64,000 bases of DNA from an uncultured Muribaculaceae bacterium (GCA_905233845.1 CAJOFH010000018.1:1-64000); one strand, 5' to 3'. Numbered from the stretch's first letter, positions 53,509 through 62,451 are shown. Notes: generated by a model from the letters alone, not told the origin. Numbers and translations: made by a program.

Positions 53509-54069
53509 TTAATAGTCTATTCCCAGTTCTTTATAGGCGCGGTCATAAAGCAAATTTCTGATTTTGTTCAAGCCTTCGCCGCCAGGTTCGGCGTTGTTGC
53601 CACCGCTATTCACCGAACGGCCATCCGAAAGCTTTGCTTTGAACTCCCACCGGTATCCGTCTAATATCCGTCCCTTGGTTGCGGGAGCATAACTGACGGC
53701 ATAGTCAAGCATCTTTTCCTCCTCGATTATTGCCAAGGCGTCCTTTAGAAGCTGCTCTCCATCATCAATGACAAACTCCTTCTCATCGGTGACAGTGCCC
53801 TTAATCACAAGCATGACCTTGTCATCCTTGCGCTCTACACGAATCAACGCCAATGGAGACATCCTCATTCCTTGATAATGATACTCCACCATGTCGAGAC
53901 CACATGTGCTGGCTTCAACGGTCTTCTTTTGAGCAGTTTTGTCTTTCTTTTGCATAGTTTTTTCTTTTTTGGTCGTACGGCGGTGTTTTTTTACCTTTGC
54001 ATCAACAGTAAACGTGCTGCCCAGCATAGCAAGCACAATTACCAAAATAGTAATCTTGAAAATTTTCAT
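53509..54069 (-). CDS. Exported small protein, tandem paralogue 1
   Basis: 186 residues. Signal peptide MKIFKITILVIVLAMLGSTFTVDA, then a strongly basic Lys/Thr-rich linker of about 30 residues (KKHRRTTKKEKTMQKKDK), then an alpha/beta domain with CGLDMVEYHYQG, RVERKDDKVMLVIKG, DDGEQLLKDALAIIEEEKMLDY and YRWEFKAKLSDGRSVNSGG. I do not recognise the family. It is the most diverged of three tandem copies about 680 bp apart. It probably works in the periplasm. The basic linker could bind nucleic acid or acidic polymer; this is speculation. Confidence 0.78.
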   Translation of the reverse strand: MKIFKITILVIVLAMLGSTFTVDAKVKKHRRTTKKEKTMQKKDKTAQKKTVEASTCGLDMVEYHYQGMRMSPLALIRVERKDDKVMLVIKGTVTDEKEFVIDDGEQLLKDALAIIEEEKMLDYAVSYAPATKGRILDGYRWEFKAKLSDGRSVNSGGNNAEPGGEGLNKIRNLLYDRAYKELGIDY

Positions 54070-54185
54070 AATTAGTTTGTGTCTTTATAAATGTCAAAAT
54101 TTTGCTTTGTTTAACTCAATTCAGTCGTTATGATATAAAAGACCGTTAAAAACAACCTTTAGTAGGCCTAATGACCGATTTGGGT

Positions 54186-54749
54186 TTAAAAATACTCCAT
54201 CCCTAAGAGTTTATAAGCTCTATTGAAAAGCAAACTATGTATTTTTACCAAGCCATTGCTCCCAGGGCCTGCGTTGTGCCCGCGACTGGATACTGAGCGC
54301 CCGTCGGATAGTTTTGCGCTAAACGACCACATATATCCATCGAGTAGCTCAATCTCGGGAGGGAGCTCATAACTGGCCCCATAGTCAAGCATCTTTTCCT
54401 GCTCTATTATCGTAAGAGCTTCCTTGAGCAGCTGTTCGCCATCATCAAGGACAAACTCCTTCTCATCGGAGCTAGAGCCCTGAGTGATAAATATAACCTT
54501 ACCGTTCTTTCGCTCCACACGCACTCTCGACACGTCATCTATCGTCATGCCACTATATTCATACTCTACCATGTCGAGAACACATGTGCTGGCCTTGATG
54601 GTTTTCTTTTGAGCAGTTTTTTCTTTCTTTTGCATAGTTTTCTCTTTTTTGGTCGTGATGCGGCGTTTTTTTGCCTTGGCATCAACAGTGAATGTGCTGC
54701 CCAGCATAGCAAGCACAATTACCAAAATAGTAATCTTGAAAAACTTCAT
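54186..54749 (-). CDS. Exported small protein, tandem paralogue 2
   Basis: 187 residues, closely related to its neighbours on both sides. It has the same signal peptide (MKFFKITILVIVLAMLG), the same basic linker and the same domain, with CVLDMVEYEYSGM, VEYEYS and WSFSAKLSDGRSVSSRGHNAG. Between copies the 115-bp spacers also match, so duplication covered gene and leader. The final residues differ slightly (LLGMEYF). Function unknown. Confidence 0.78.
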   Translation of the reverse strand: MKFFKITILVIVLAMLGSTFTVDAKAKKRRITTKKEKTMQKKEKTAQKKTIKASTCVLDMVEYEYSGMTIDDVSRVRVERKNGKVIFITQGSSSDEKEFVLDDGEQLLKEALTIIEQEKMLDYGASYELPPEIELLDGYMWSFSAKLSDGRSVSSRGHNAGPGSNGLVKIHSLLFNRAYKLLGMEYF

Positions 54750-54864
54750 AATTAGTTTGCGTCATTTATAAATGTCAAAATATCGCTTTGTTTAACCCAA
54801 TTCGGTCATTATGATATAAAAGACCATTAAAAACAACCTTTAGTCGGCTAATGACCGTTTGGGT

Positions 54865-55428
54865 TTAAAAAAACTCCACACCCAAGAGTTTATAAGCTCT
54901 TTTGAAAAGCAAAATGTGTATTTTCCCCAAGCCTTCGCCTTCAGGACCTGCATTGTGCCCGCGACTTGATACTGAGCGCCCATCGGATAGTTTTGCGCTA
55001 AACGACCACATATATCCATCGAGTGGCTGCATATTGGGAGGGAGCTCATAACTGACCCCATAGTCAAGCATTTTTTCCTGTTCTATAATCGTTAGAGCTT
55101 CCCTGAGCAGCTGCTCGCCATCATCGATGACAAACTCCTTCTCATCGGAGCGAGAGCCCTGCGTGATGAGCGTCACCTTACCGTTCTTGCGCTCCACACG
55201 CACTTTCGACACGACTTCTAACCTCATGCCACTATGTTCATACTCCACCATGTCAAGACCACATGTGTTGACGTTGATGGTTTTCTTTTGAGCAGTTTTG
55301 TCTTTCTTTTGCATAGTTTTTTCTTTTTTGGTCGTGATGCGGCGTTTTTTAGCCTTGGCATCAACAGTGAATGTGCTGCCCAGCATAGCAAGCACAATAA
55401 CCAAGATTGTAATCTTAAAAATCTTCAT
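54865..55428 (-). CDS. Exported small protein, tandem paralogue 3
   Basis: 187 residues, almost the same as paralogue 2 outside a few loop positions. It is first in the direction of transcription. Upstream lies a terminator-like hairpin at 55534-55562 and a possible -7 box at 55849-55856, so this array may be read through a long leader or from an unseen promoter near 55440-55530. Function unknown. Confidence 0.78.
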   Translation of the reverse strand: MKIFKITILVIVLAMLGSTFTVDAKAKKRRITTKKEKTMQKKDKTAQKKTINVNTCGLDMVEYEHSGMRLEVVSKVRVERKNGKVTLITQGSRSDEKEFVIDDGEQLLREALTIIEQEKMLDYGVSYELPPNMQPLDGYMWSFSAKLSDGRSVSSRGHNAGPEGEGLGKIHILLFKRAYKLLGVEFF

Positions 55429-55533
55429 AATTAGTTAATTTAATTAGTGTTCGATAATTAGTCTTTACTATTAAACAATAGTTTTATCTTTTTTATTGTG
55501 CACCATAACAATTTCTTGGATAGGTACAAAAAA

Positions 55534-55562
55534 ATAATCCTCGACTCACGTCGGGGATTGCT
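55534..55562 (-). terminator. Terminator-like hairpin upstream of the tandem array
   Basis: Minus strand: AATCCCCGAC-GTGA-GTCGAGGATT, then A and seven T. It lies between a possible promoter and the tandem genes, so it may attenuate them or end a small RNA. Confidence 0.55.
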
Positions 55563-55609
55563 TAACTAATTAACCTTCTAATACCATTAACATAAACCTT
55601 AAAACAAAA

Positions 55610-55696
55610 ATGAAAAAGAATTATTTCGTCATCACGACGAGAAAAGATTTCATAACCTTAAAAACTAATACCATGAAAACTGATGCAAAATTATAG
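55610..55696 (+). CDS. Possible 28-residue peptide
   Basis: ATG-initiated frame, MKKNYFVITTRKDFITLKTN then MKTDAKL. The A-rich run before the ATG resembles Bacteroidetes translation starts. No promoter or family support was found, and it may be noise. Confidence 0.2.
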   Translation: MKKNYFVITTRKDFITLKTNTMKTDAKL

Positions 55697-55813
55697 CCTT
55701 CTTCCGAACTGTGCAAATATTATGATAGAAAATTTGTGAATTTGCCCTGATTTTTAACTTGATTTCATGTTTATAAAGACTCTTTAAGGAAAATGGAGAG
55801 AAAATATATAAAA

Positions 55814-55845
55814 TGTCGCAGTGAAATGATTTCACCACGACATCT
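55814..55845 (-). terminator. Probable terminator of the yebC transcript
   Basis: Minus strand: ATGTCGTGGTGAAAT and ATTTCACTGCGACAT pair with two mismatches, followed by TTTTATATATTTT. It lies about 100 bases after the yebC stop. Confidence 0.55.
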
Positions 55846-55941
55846 ATGCAAAGTTACAGAAACGCTGTAGTCTCTTTCGTTACATGTTCGCTACATGAAT
55901 TTACACCATTTTGCAGATGTGGCTTTATGTGGCTAACTGTA

Positions 55942-56667
55942 TTATTCTAAGCCAGCCTCCTTCATGTTGGTGAAAACGTTCTGTACGTCGTCGTCCTCTT
56001 CGAGCACCTCAAGAAGTTTCTCCATGTCGGCTGTCTGCTCCTCGTTGAGGGCTTTGTAGTCGGCAGGCTCGTAAACGAACTCCGAGCTCTTGATTTCGAA
56101 GCCGTTCTCCTCAAGATACTTCTGGATGTCGCCGTTTGCCTCAAAAGCTGCGCTGATGATGATTTCCTCCTCATCCTGCTCTATCTCCTCGGCACCGAAA
56201 TCGATAAGTTCGAGCTCAAGGTCTTCGAGGCTCACTCCCTCCTTAGGCTCTACATGGAAGTAGGCCTTGTGGCTGAACATGAACGCTACGCTGCCCGAGT
56301 TGCCCAGCTGTCCACCTTTCTTGCTGAAATAGCTGCGCAGGTTAGCGACGGTGCGTGTAGTATTGTCGGTAGCTGTCTCAACGAGGATAGCAATGCCATG
56401 AGGTCCGTATCCCTCGTAGATTACCTCCTTGTAGTCGCTTGCATCTTTGTCGCTCGCCTTCTTGATGGCACGCTCAACGGTGTCCTTAGGCATATTGGCG
56501 GCCTTGGCGTTGGCCATCAAGGCACGCAGACGCGAGTTTGACGTTGGGTCAGGGCCACCAGCCTTCACAGCCATAGTGATTTCCTTACCAATCTTAGTGA
56601 ACGTGCGGGACATGCTGCCCCAGCGTTTCAGTTTTCTTGCTTTACGATATTCAAAAGCTCTTCCCAT
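55942..56667 (-). CDS. yebC: YebC/TACO1-family protein
   Basis: 241 residues, normal length. The family has been viewed as transcription regulators and more recently as factors that help ribosomes on Pro-rich stretches. Signature: MGRAFEYRKARKLKRWGSMSRTFTKIGKEI at the N-terminus, NMPKDTVERAIKKASDK, YEGYGPHGIAILVE and the acidic middle region. It is the last of pheT, cupin and yebC on one strand, with gaps of 86 and 70 bases, so cotranscription is possible but not sure. Confidence 0.95.
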   Translation of the reverse strand: MGRAFEYRKARKLKRWGSMSRTFTKIGKEITMAVKAGGPDPTSNSRLRALMANAKAANMPKDTVERAIKKASDKDASDYKEVIYEGYGPHGIAILVETATDNTTRTVANLRSYFSKKGGQLGNSGSVAFMFSHKAYFHVEPKEGVSLEDLELELIDFGAEEIEQDEEEIIISAAFEANGDIQKYLEENGFEIKSSEFVYEPADYKALNEEQTADMEKLLEVLEEDDDVQNVFTNMKEAGLE

Positions 56668-56737
56668 AAAATATTATATTTAAGTTGTTAGTTTTTAGTT
56701 CTTAGTCGTTAGTAAGTGGTTAGAAACTTAACACTTA

Positions 56738-57070
56738 TCATTTATGCACAGGCACTACTGCCACGAAAACCAGGGGTTTGTCGCCACGATTGATAAGGCT
56801 GTGGCTGTGGCCCATGGGGCAATAATGTGCCTGACCTGGTAGCAGCGTCTCTTCACCGGTGTCGGTGAGCACAGTGGCTTCTCCTTCCAGGAAGTACATC
56901 ACCTCGCTGTCGGTATCGTGGCTGTGGTATCCAATCGACGATCCCGGGTCAAGAGTGCCGAGCATGATTTTGTTGTTCTCGTCAACAAACCTTCGCGACA
57001 CATACTCACCCTCGCCGCCCTTGAAATTGGCAGCTATATTGAGTGGAAGTTCGTTAAAATCAATTATCAT
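56738..57070 (-). CDS. Single-domain cupin protein
   Basis: 110 residues. A conserved cupin with the metal-binding motif GSSIGYHSHDTDSEVMYFLEGEA (His-x-His with a later Glu) and the second motif CPMGHSHSLINRG with a His. Small cupins of this kind bind a metal and may be sugar isomerases, dioxygenases or sensors; the job cannot be told here. It is flanked by simple-sequence repeats (57100-57156) and lies between pheT and yebC. Confidence 0.9.
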   Translation of the reverse strand: MIIDFNELPLNIAANFKGGEGEYVSRRFVDENNKIMLGTLDPGSSIGYHSHDTDSEVMYFLEGEATVLTDTGEETLLPGQAHYCPMGHSHSLINRGDKPLVFVAVVPVHK

Positions 57071-57156
57071 GTGTGCTATGTTATATTAATTGTGCATTGT
57101 GAACAAGGTATGCATTATGCATTATGCATTGTGAATTGTGCATTGTGAATTGTGCA

Positions 57157-59622
57157 TTACCTGAGTTTTGCGCCTACTTGTTTCTCGAGGTTGGCGATGA
57201 TTTTGTTCATCACTGCGTCGATTTGCTTGTCTTGCAGGGTCTTGATGTCGTCCTGCAAAATGATGCTGATGGCATAAGACTTCTTGCCGGCCTCGAGGTT
57301 CTTACCCTCATAAACATCGAATAGGTTAACCTCGCGCAGCAGTTTGCGCTCGCTCTGCTCAACCACTTTCTTGATGTCGGCATAAGTGACATTGCTGTCA
57401 ACGAGCAACGCCAGGTCGCGACGCACGGGCAGCGTCTTGGGAAGGTCTACAAACTTGGTTTTAGCCTTGGCAGCCATTTTACAAGTTGCATTCCAATCAA
57501 GCTCGGCGAAATACACCACCTGAGTGCAGTGAGTCTTCTTGTGTTGCTCGGCAGTGATAATTCCAAGCTCGGCAATGAGTTTGCCACCACGATTCTTGTA
57601 GGCGATACCAAGCGCAAACACATCATTACTGAATTCCTCTTGAATAAGGTCGCGCTCAGCAATTCCCAGACGGCGGAAAATGTTCTCTACAGTGGCCTTC
57701 AAGTCATAGAAATTGAGTTTACGTGGCTTATCATTCCAGCTGTCGCCGTGATTCTCGCCAGTAAGCCACAATCCCAGAGCGGTGTGCTCACTATAGGGTG
57801 CGAGAGCCACTTCCTCGTTGCTTGCCTCAGGACTGAAATGGTAGATGTTACCAAACTCATACATCTTGAGGTTGGGGTTCTTGTGGTTAATGTTGCGTGC
57901 CGCGCTCTCAAGGCCGCCAAAGAGTAAGGTCTGACGCATGAGGCACAAATCGCTGCTCAAGGGGTTCATCACGTGCACACAGTTTGCCTCGGGATAGGTC
58001 TTGCAGTCGGTATAATAGCTTTGAGCAGTGAGCGAGTTATTCATTATCTCGTAGTAACCCTGTGAGCTGAGTTGGTTGGAGATAAGTTCCTGCATATCGT
58101 CGCGGAAGTCTACCATGCCCTTGATGGAGAGTGAGCTCTTCACCTGGTCGCCAATCTCAACGTTGTTATAGCCATAGACGCGCAGGATGTCCTCCACCAC
58201 GTCGCAAGGACGTTGCACGTCAACACGATAGGTTGGCACCACGAGGTTGAGCTTCTCGTCGTCCTCGGCCTCAATCTTCATCTCAAGGCTCTCAACAATG
58301 CTCTTAACAGTTTCTTTGTCGAGCTCTTTGCCAATGAGGTTGTTTACGTAGTCATAGCGCAGCTCCACGGGGAACCCAGGGAAGTCGTGCTGCTTCACGT
58401 CAACTATCTCACCGCAAATTTCGCCACCTGCAATTTCCTTAATAAGCATGGCTGCGAGTTTGAGGTTGTAAATCACGTCATTGGGGTCGATGCCGCGCTC
58501 AAAGCGGAACGAGGCGTCGGTGTTCAACGCAAAGCGACGAGCGCTCTTGCGAATCCAAGTGGGGTGGAAATAAGCTGCCTCGAGGAAGATGTCGGTGGTC
58601 TCCTCGGTTACTCCGCTGTCAAGTCCGCCAAACACTCCACCGATGCACATGGGTTCCTCGGCGTTGCAAATCATCAGGTCGCGGTCGGTGAGCGTGCGCT
58701 CCACGCCGTCGAGAGTGACAAACTTGGTGCCCGATGGGCAGGTCTTTACAACCACCTTGTCGCCTTTAATCTTGTTCAGGTCAAAGCTGTGAAGTGGCTG
58801 ATTGGTGCCCAGCAGGATATAGTTGGTAATATCTACAATACTGTTGATGGGACGCTGACCTACGGTAGTCAAGAAGTCCTTGAGCCACTTAGGGCTCTCC
58901 CCGACCTTGACGTTGCGAATTGTCAGGCCACAATAGCGGGGACATGCCTCGCCGTTCTCCACCTCGACGGGTATGCCACCGTCCTGGCGGTCAATCTTGA
59001 AGTCATCAACGCTTGGGCGACGCAGATTGCCGTCCTTGCCGTGGCATTTGAGCCAAGCATTGAGGTCGCGAGCCACACCGTAATGCGAACCGCCGTCAAT
59101 GCGGTTGGGGGTGAGGTCCACCTCAATGAGCCAGTCGCTCTCGATGCCATAATAAGTAGCAGCAGGAGTGCCAACTACTGCGTCGTTGGGCAGCACGATG
59201 ATGCCGGCATGGTCACTGCCAATGCCTATCTCGTCCTCGGCGCAAATCATACCGAAAGACTCTGTGCCGCGAAGTTTCGACTTCTTAATTACAAATTCCT
59301 TGTCACCGTCGTAGAGCACAGTACCAACGGTCGCCACTATCACCTTTTGGCCTGCTGCCACATTGGGAGCGCCGCACACTATCTGTACTGGCTCCTCGCT
59401 ATTGCCCAGGTCCACAGTGGTGAGGTGGAGGTGGTCACTGTTGGGGTGAGGGTCGCAGGTGAGAACCTTGCCCACCACGATGCCTTTCAATCCGCCACGA
59501 ATTGTCTCTACTTCCTCGACGGCACCCACCTCGAGTCCAAGCGATGTCAACGCGTCGCCTACCTCTTGAGCGGTGAGGTCAAAATCAAGGTATTGTTTCA
59601 ACCATTTTAATGAAATATTCAT
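57157..59622 (-). CDS. pheT: Phenylalanyl-tRNA synthetase beta subunit
   Basis: 821 residues. With PheS it charges tRNA-Phe. The N-terminal tRNA-binding domain is at about 40-150 (VVGKVLTCDPHPNSDHLHLTTVDLG), then B3/B4 (IVDITNYILLGTNQPLHSFD), B5 (about 405-480), the synthetase-like core and the C-terminal anticodon-binding FDX-ACB domain (LPVRRDLALLVDSNVTYADI). pheS is not in the window. A -7 box lies at 59719-59726. Confidence 0.97.
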   Translation of the reverse strand: MNISLKWLKQYLDFDLTAQEVGDALTSLGLEVGAVEEVETIRGGLKGIVVGKVLTCDPHPNSDHLHLTTVDLGNSEEPVQIVCGAPNVAAGQKVIVATVGTVLYDGDKEFVIKKSKLRGTESFGMICAEDEIGIGSDHAGIIVLPNDAVVGTPAATYYGIESDWLIEVDLTPNRIDGGSHYGVARDLNAWLKCHGKDGNLRRPSVDDFKIDRQDGGIPVEVENGEACPRYCGLTIRNVKVGESPKWLKDFLTTVGQRPINSIVDITNYILLGTNQPLHSFDLNKIKGDKVVVKTCPSGTKFVTLDGVERTLTDRDLMICNAEEPMCIGGVFGGLDSGVTEETTDIFLEAAYFHPTWIRKSARRFALNTDASFRFERGIDPNDVIYNLKLAAMLIKEIAGGEICGEIVDVKQHDFPGFPVELRYDYVNNLIGKELDKETVKSIVESLEMKIEAEDDEKLNLVVPTYRVDVQRPCDVVEDILRVYGYNNVEIGDQVKSSLSIKGMVDFRDDMQELISNQLSSQGYYEIMNNSLTAQSYYTDCKTYPEANCVHVMNPLSSDLCLMRQTLLFGGLESAARNINHKNPNLKMYEFGNIYHFSPEASNEEVALAPYSEHTALGLWLTGENHGDSWNDKPRKLNFYDLKATVENIFRRLGIAERDLIQEEFSNDVFALGIAYKNRGGKLIAELGIITAEQHKKTHCTQVVYFAELDWNATCKMAAKAKTKFVDLPKTLPVRRDLALLVDSNVTYADIKKVVEQSERKLLREVNLFDVYEGKNLEAGKKSYAISIILQDDIKTLQDKQIDAVMNKIIANLEKQVGAKLR

Positions 59623-59718
59623 CGTTCTATGTTGTTATATGTTTTATTTTCTGTGTGTTAAGAAATTGCAAAACTGCGCTCCTACTTAAAACGCGAGCCC
59701 ACTTTTCCAATCAAGCTG

Positions 59719-59726
59719 CAAAGGTA
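59719..59726 (-). promoter_or_regulatory. -7 box for pheT
   Basis: TACCTTTG on the minus strand, about 97 bases before the ATG. No convincing TTG upstream. Confidence 0.4.
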
Positions 59727-59780
59727 GTAAATTTTTATAATAATGTGTAGCGAATGAGCTGTAAAGTTGAATAATATTTT

Positions 59781-59812
59781 TTTGTAAAATACAAAAAATG
59801 GTAGTATCTTTG
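59781..59812 (+). promoter_or_regulatory. Promoter of the SUMF1-like lipoprotein gene
   Basis: TTTG (59781-59784), 20 bases, TATCTTTG (59805-59812). A full match to the consensus. Confidence 0.65.
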
Positions 59813-59984
59813 CGAAGATTTCAATGTCTTTATGGAGTTAAGATGTTGCTCAAAAACATGTTTGAAAGTGTTTTTTACTACAAAATGCCTTTACTAGTTG
59901 AAATAAGCCATTAATATAGACATATTAATAACTCAAGCCTCTTTTAGGAATCCTAAATTTGGCCATAAACATCGAATAACAAAA

Positions 59985-60743
59985 ATGAGAAAGATTTTAT
60001 TTTTATTAGTGCTGCCTATTACAGCAATGCTTTGGTCCTCTTGCACCAAAGACGACGAGACGAAAGAACCGAACACGTTTACTGTCAATGGTGTATCATT
60101 TACGATGCTTCCTGTTAAAGGTGGCACCTTCATGATGGGCGCTACAGATGAGCAGGGCAGAGATGCCAGGAGTGACGAGAAGCCTGCGCACCAAGTTACA
60201 TTGAGCTCTTTTGCCATTGGTGAAACTGAGGTGACGCGGGAATTGTGGAAAGCTGTAATGGGTGATGATTCCGAAGAACAAGAATACTCTGATAAGCCAG
60301 TTTCAGGGGTTAGTTGGGACGAGTGCCAAGAGTTTATTTTAAAGCTAAATCAAATGACAGGCAAGAGGTTCCGGCTACCTACCGAGGCTGAGTGGGAGTA
60401 TGCCGCTCGAGGGGGAAACCTAAGCAATGGCTATAAATATGCAGGTAGTGATTACGTTAATGAAGTGGCATGGTATTCGAGTTCAATTCATTCTGTGGCT
60501 CAAAAAATTCCAAATGAGCTTGGTGCATATGACATGAGTGGTAACGTGTGGGAATGGTGTCAGGATTGGTATGATAGTAGCTACTATAGCAACTCGCCAG
60601 AATTTAACCCTACTGGACCAGATTCTGGTCCCAATCACGTACTTCGCGGTGGTGGTGTCGGCTTCAAATCAGAAGGCTGTCGCGTGTCACGTCGAGACCG
60701 CCAAGGACCTAATTGGGACGATGGTTTGCGTCTTGCCCTATAG
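59985..60743 (+). CDS. SUMF1 / formylglycine-generating-enzyme-fold lipoprotein
   Basis: 252 residues. The lipoprotein signal ends in LWSSCTKDD. The FGE-sulfatase fold follows: PVKGGTFMMGATD, ETEVTRELWKAVMG, PVSGVSWDECQEF, FRLPTEAEWEYAARGG, YDMSGNVWEWCQDWYD and VLRGGGVGF. True formylglycine-generating enzymes need a pair of Cys just after the GGS(W/Y) motif. Here only one Cys is near (EGCRVSRRD) and the motif reads GGGVGF, so sulfatase activation is unlikely. It may bind a ligand as other SUMF1-fold proteins do, such as GldK-like members. No sulfatase gene is near. Confidence 0.88.
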   Translation: MRKILFLLVLPITAMLWSSCTKDDETKEPNTFTVNGVSFTMLPVKGGTFMMGATDEQGRDARSDEKPAHQVTLSSFAIGETEVTRELWKAVMGDDSEEQEYSDKPVSGVSWDECQEFILKLNQMTGKRFRLPTEAEWEYAARGGNLSNGYKYAGSDYVNEVAWYSSSIHSVAQKIPNELGAYDMSGNVWEWCQDWYDSSYYSNSPEFNPTGPDSGPNHVLRGGGVGFKSEGCRVSRRDRQGPNWDDGLRLAL

Positions 60744-61258
60744 TGTACATGACTGTGTGTTAGTGACCTTTTACACAGTTTAGCTCTCAAACATCTTTCA
60801 CTTTCTCTCAAGGATCTCTTGAGAAGGATCGTCATGAAGTAGGGGAAGGTGTAGAACAATCTATCTAATCCAATGTTTTGTGCGCATAGTTCAATCCCAT
60901 ATTTCACATTGGGGAAATTTCGTTTAATGTCAACCTGTTTGTTAGGCGACCGAGTGGCAGCATTGATGCTTTGACTTCTAGTGAGATTGAAAACTGACTG
61001 ATAATAGTTGGAAATTGAAATCTATTCACTATCTTTGCAAAAATCAAAGCTTTAAACAAAAGTTGCTCATGAAAACTCAATCGCTTTCTTTGCTCTTGGC
61101 AAAAAAGTGACAGCAATGCTGAGATGACACTCGAGGGTTATAATAATTGTTGGTAATTGTTATTAATTGTTTGATTAGCAATGGTTATTTTTAACTTTTT
61201 GGCTTTTTGAGAGTCTAAAAAGTATTGATACATCAAAACACCGAAAACTGATTACTCT
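60744..61258. other. Intergenic region with leader before the Cys-module array
   Basis: 515 bp. It holds a perfect seven-base-pair hairpin (60806-60824) without a T-run, the array promoter at 61008-61037 and a possible 13-codon peptide (61069-61110, MKTQSLSLLLAKK). No sure gene. Confidence 0.5.
61008..61037 (+). promoter_or_regulatory. Promoter of the Cys-module array
   Basis: TTG (61008-61010), 19 bases, TATCTTTG (61030-61037). It lies about 215 bases before the first array gene, giving a long leader. Confidence 0.6.
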
Positions 61259-62056
61259 ATGAAACGTGGCAAGAAGATATGTGAGACACTGAAGGCTATT
61301 CGCAGTGAGATAGCCAGTGCAAACGAAATAGAATACACCCCCATCAAGTGTGACCACAAGGGCGACTGTGCCGGCACTTGTCCCGCTTGTGAGAGCGAGA
61401 CACGTTGGCTCGAGCGACAACTGTGCCTTCGCCATGCCCTGGGAAAAGCGATGACCATTGCTGGAGTGAGTGTGGCTTTGACTGTTGCGGCAAGCGCAGC
61501 AACACCTTCGTCGCTCACCTCAGATAAGAAAAAGAGCAAACATCGTCAGCGTGCTGTACAAGAAGAAGCAACCGATGGCTATGTGCAAAAGCGAACACAA
61601 AATCTCATGGGAAGTGACACCATAGTCAATGACGATGGCACTATAATAGAAGTTGATGGACTCGTGACGAGGTTCAGTCCTCACCCTGACTCCATATACA
61701 CTAATGTCACTGTGGAAGCGGAGTTCCCTGGCGGTGACGAGGCGTTGGACCAGCTCATAAGGAGTAAGCTCGTCGTCCCCGATGGCATCCTTGCTACTTT
61801 CAAGGAGATTGGTGGCACCGTGAAAGCTCGCTGCATAGTGAAAGCTGTTATAGAACCTAATGGAAAAGTGAGCGATGCTGTGATAGAGAAGACCACTACC
61901 TCTGCACTTTTCGACGAGGAGGCACTGCGTGTGGTGAAGGGGTTGCCCAAATTCCACCCCGCTAGAATCAAGAGTACGCCTGTTCGCTCTTGGAAGAAGA
62001 TTCCTGTGGAGTTTGTCTACGATTTCTCATCTTCAAAGCAAAAAACTGATAACTGA
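61259..62056 (+). CDS. Cys-module membrane protein with TonB C-terminal domain (array member 1)
   Basis: 265 residues. The N-terminal module has a basic helix (MKRGKKICETLKAIRSEI) and Cys31-x5-Cys37-x3-Cys41-x2-Cys44 with a His at 33, likely a metal site in the cytoplasm. One membrane helix at about 60-80 follows (ALGKAMTIAGVSVALTVAAS). After a linker comes a TonB_C-like domain (about 145-265) with FPGGDEALDQLI, GTVKARCIVKAVIEPNGKVSD and FDEEALRVVKGLPKFHPAR. TonB C-termini normally carry energy to outer-membrane receptors; no ExbBD or receptor is near. Members 1 and 3 are nearly the same in sequence. Confidence 0.85.
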   Translation: MKRGKKICETLKAIRSEIASANEIEYTPIKCDHKGDCAGTCPACESETRWLERQLCLRHALGKAMTIAGVSVALTVAASAATPSSLTSDKKKSKHRQRAVQEEATDGYVQKRTQNLMGSDTIVNDDGTIIEVDGLVTRFSPHPDSIYTNVTVEAEFPGGDEALDQLIRSKLVVPDGILATFKEIGGTVKARCIVKAVIEPNGKVSDAVIEKTTTSALFDEEALRVVKGLPKFHPARIKSTPVRSWKKIPVEFVYDFSSSKQKTDN

Positions 62057-62064
62057 CCATTAGT

Positions 62065-62451
62065 ATGAAACGTGGCAAGAAGATATGTGAGACATTAAAA
62101 GGCATTAGGCGAGACATCGCCAGTGCCAACGAGATAGACTATCAGCCCACCGAGTGCACCCATGAGGGAGACTGTGCTGGGTCGTGTCCAGCATGCGAGA
62201 GCGAGACGCGATGGCTTGAGCGCCAACTTTGTGCCCGCCATGCACTCGGCAAGTTGGTAACCATCGCTGGATTGAGCGTGGCATTGGGGGCTCTCGCCTC
62301 ATGTGGCTCGTGCAAGCCCTCTGATGTGAGAGGTAAGGTCCCTGCTATTGACTCTGGCTACAACGCTCCTATCGTTAATGATGATATACCAACGATTGCC
62401 CAAGATTCAATCAATGGCCCGTCAATCCCTCCCAAAGATATTGTCAATTAA
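62065..62451 (+). CDS. Cys-module membrane protein, short (array member 2)
   Basis: 128 residues. It has the same basic start, Cys cluster (ECTHEGDCAGSCPACESE) and membrane helix as member 1, but ends after a short tail of about 45 residues (VPAIDSGYNAPIVND) instead of a TonB domain. A second Cys pair follows the helix (SCGSC). It starts eight bases after member 1. It may be a truncated or regulatory form; there is no sign of a frameshift within it. Confidence 0.78.
   Translation: MKRGKKICETLKGIRRDIASANEIDYQPTECTHEGDCAGSCPACESETRWLERQLCARHALGKLVTIAGLSVALGALASCGSCKPSDVRGKVPAIDSGYNAPIVNDDIPTIAQDSINGPSIPPKDIVN

Larger units (their letters stand above)
55429..55941. other. Gene-poor stretch with leader-like features
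   Basis: About 510 bp without a sure gene. It holds a minus-strand TAACTTTG (55849-55856) without a good -33 partner, a hairpin at 55814-55845 and another at 55534-55562, and a 28-codon open frame on the plus strand at 55610-55696. It could encode a small RNA or a long leader. Confidence 0.5.
59623..59984. other. Divergent intergenic region pheT / lipoprotein
   Basis: 362 bp. It holds the pheT -7 box, the plus-strand promoter at 59781-59812 and a leader of about 165 bases before 59985. I see no small gene or clear riboswitch in the leader. Confidence 0.6.

Noticed and set aside
57095..57160. CRISPR-like repeat
   Set aside because: Units are short, contiguous and lack spacers. No cas genes are present.
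58213..59610. Long open frame (465 codons) opposite pheT
   Set aside because: pheT matches its family along the full length on the other strand. The antisense frame has no support.
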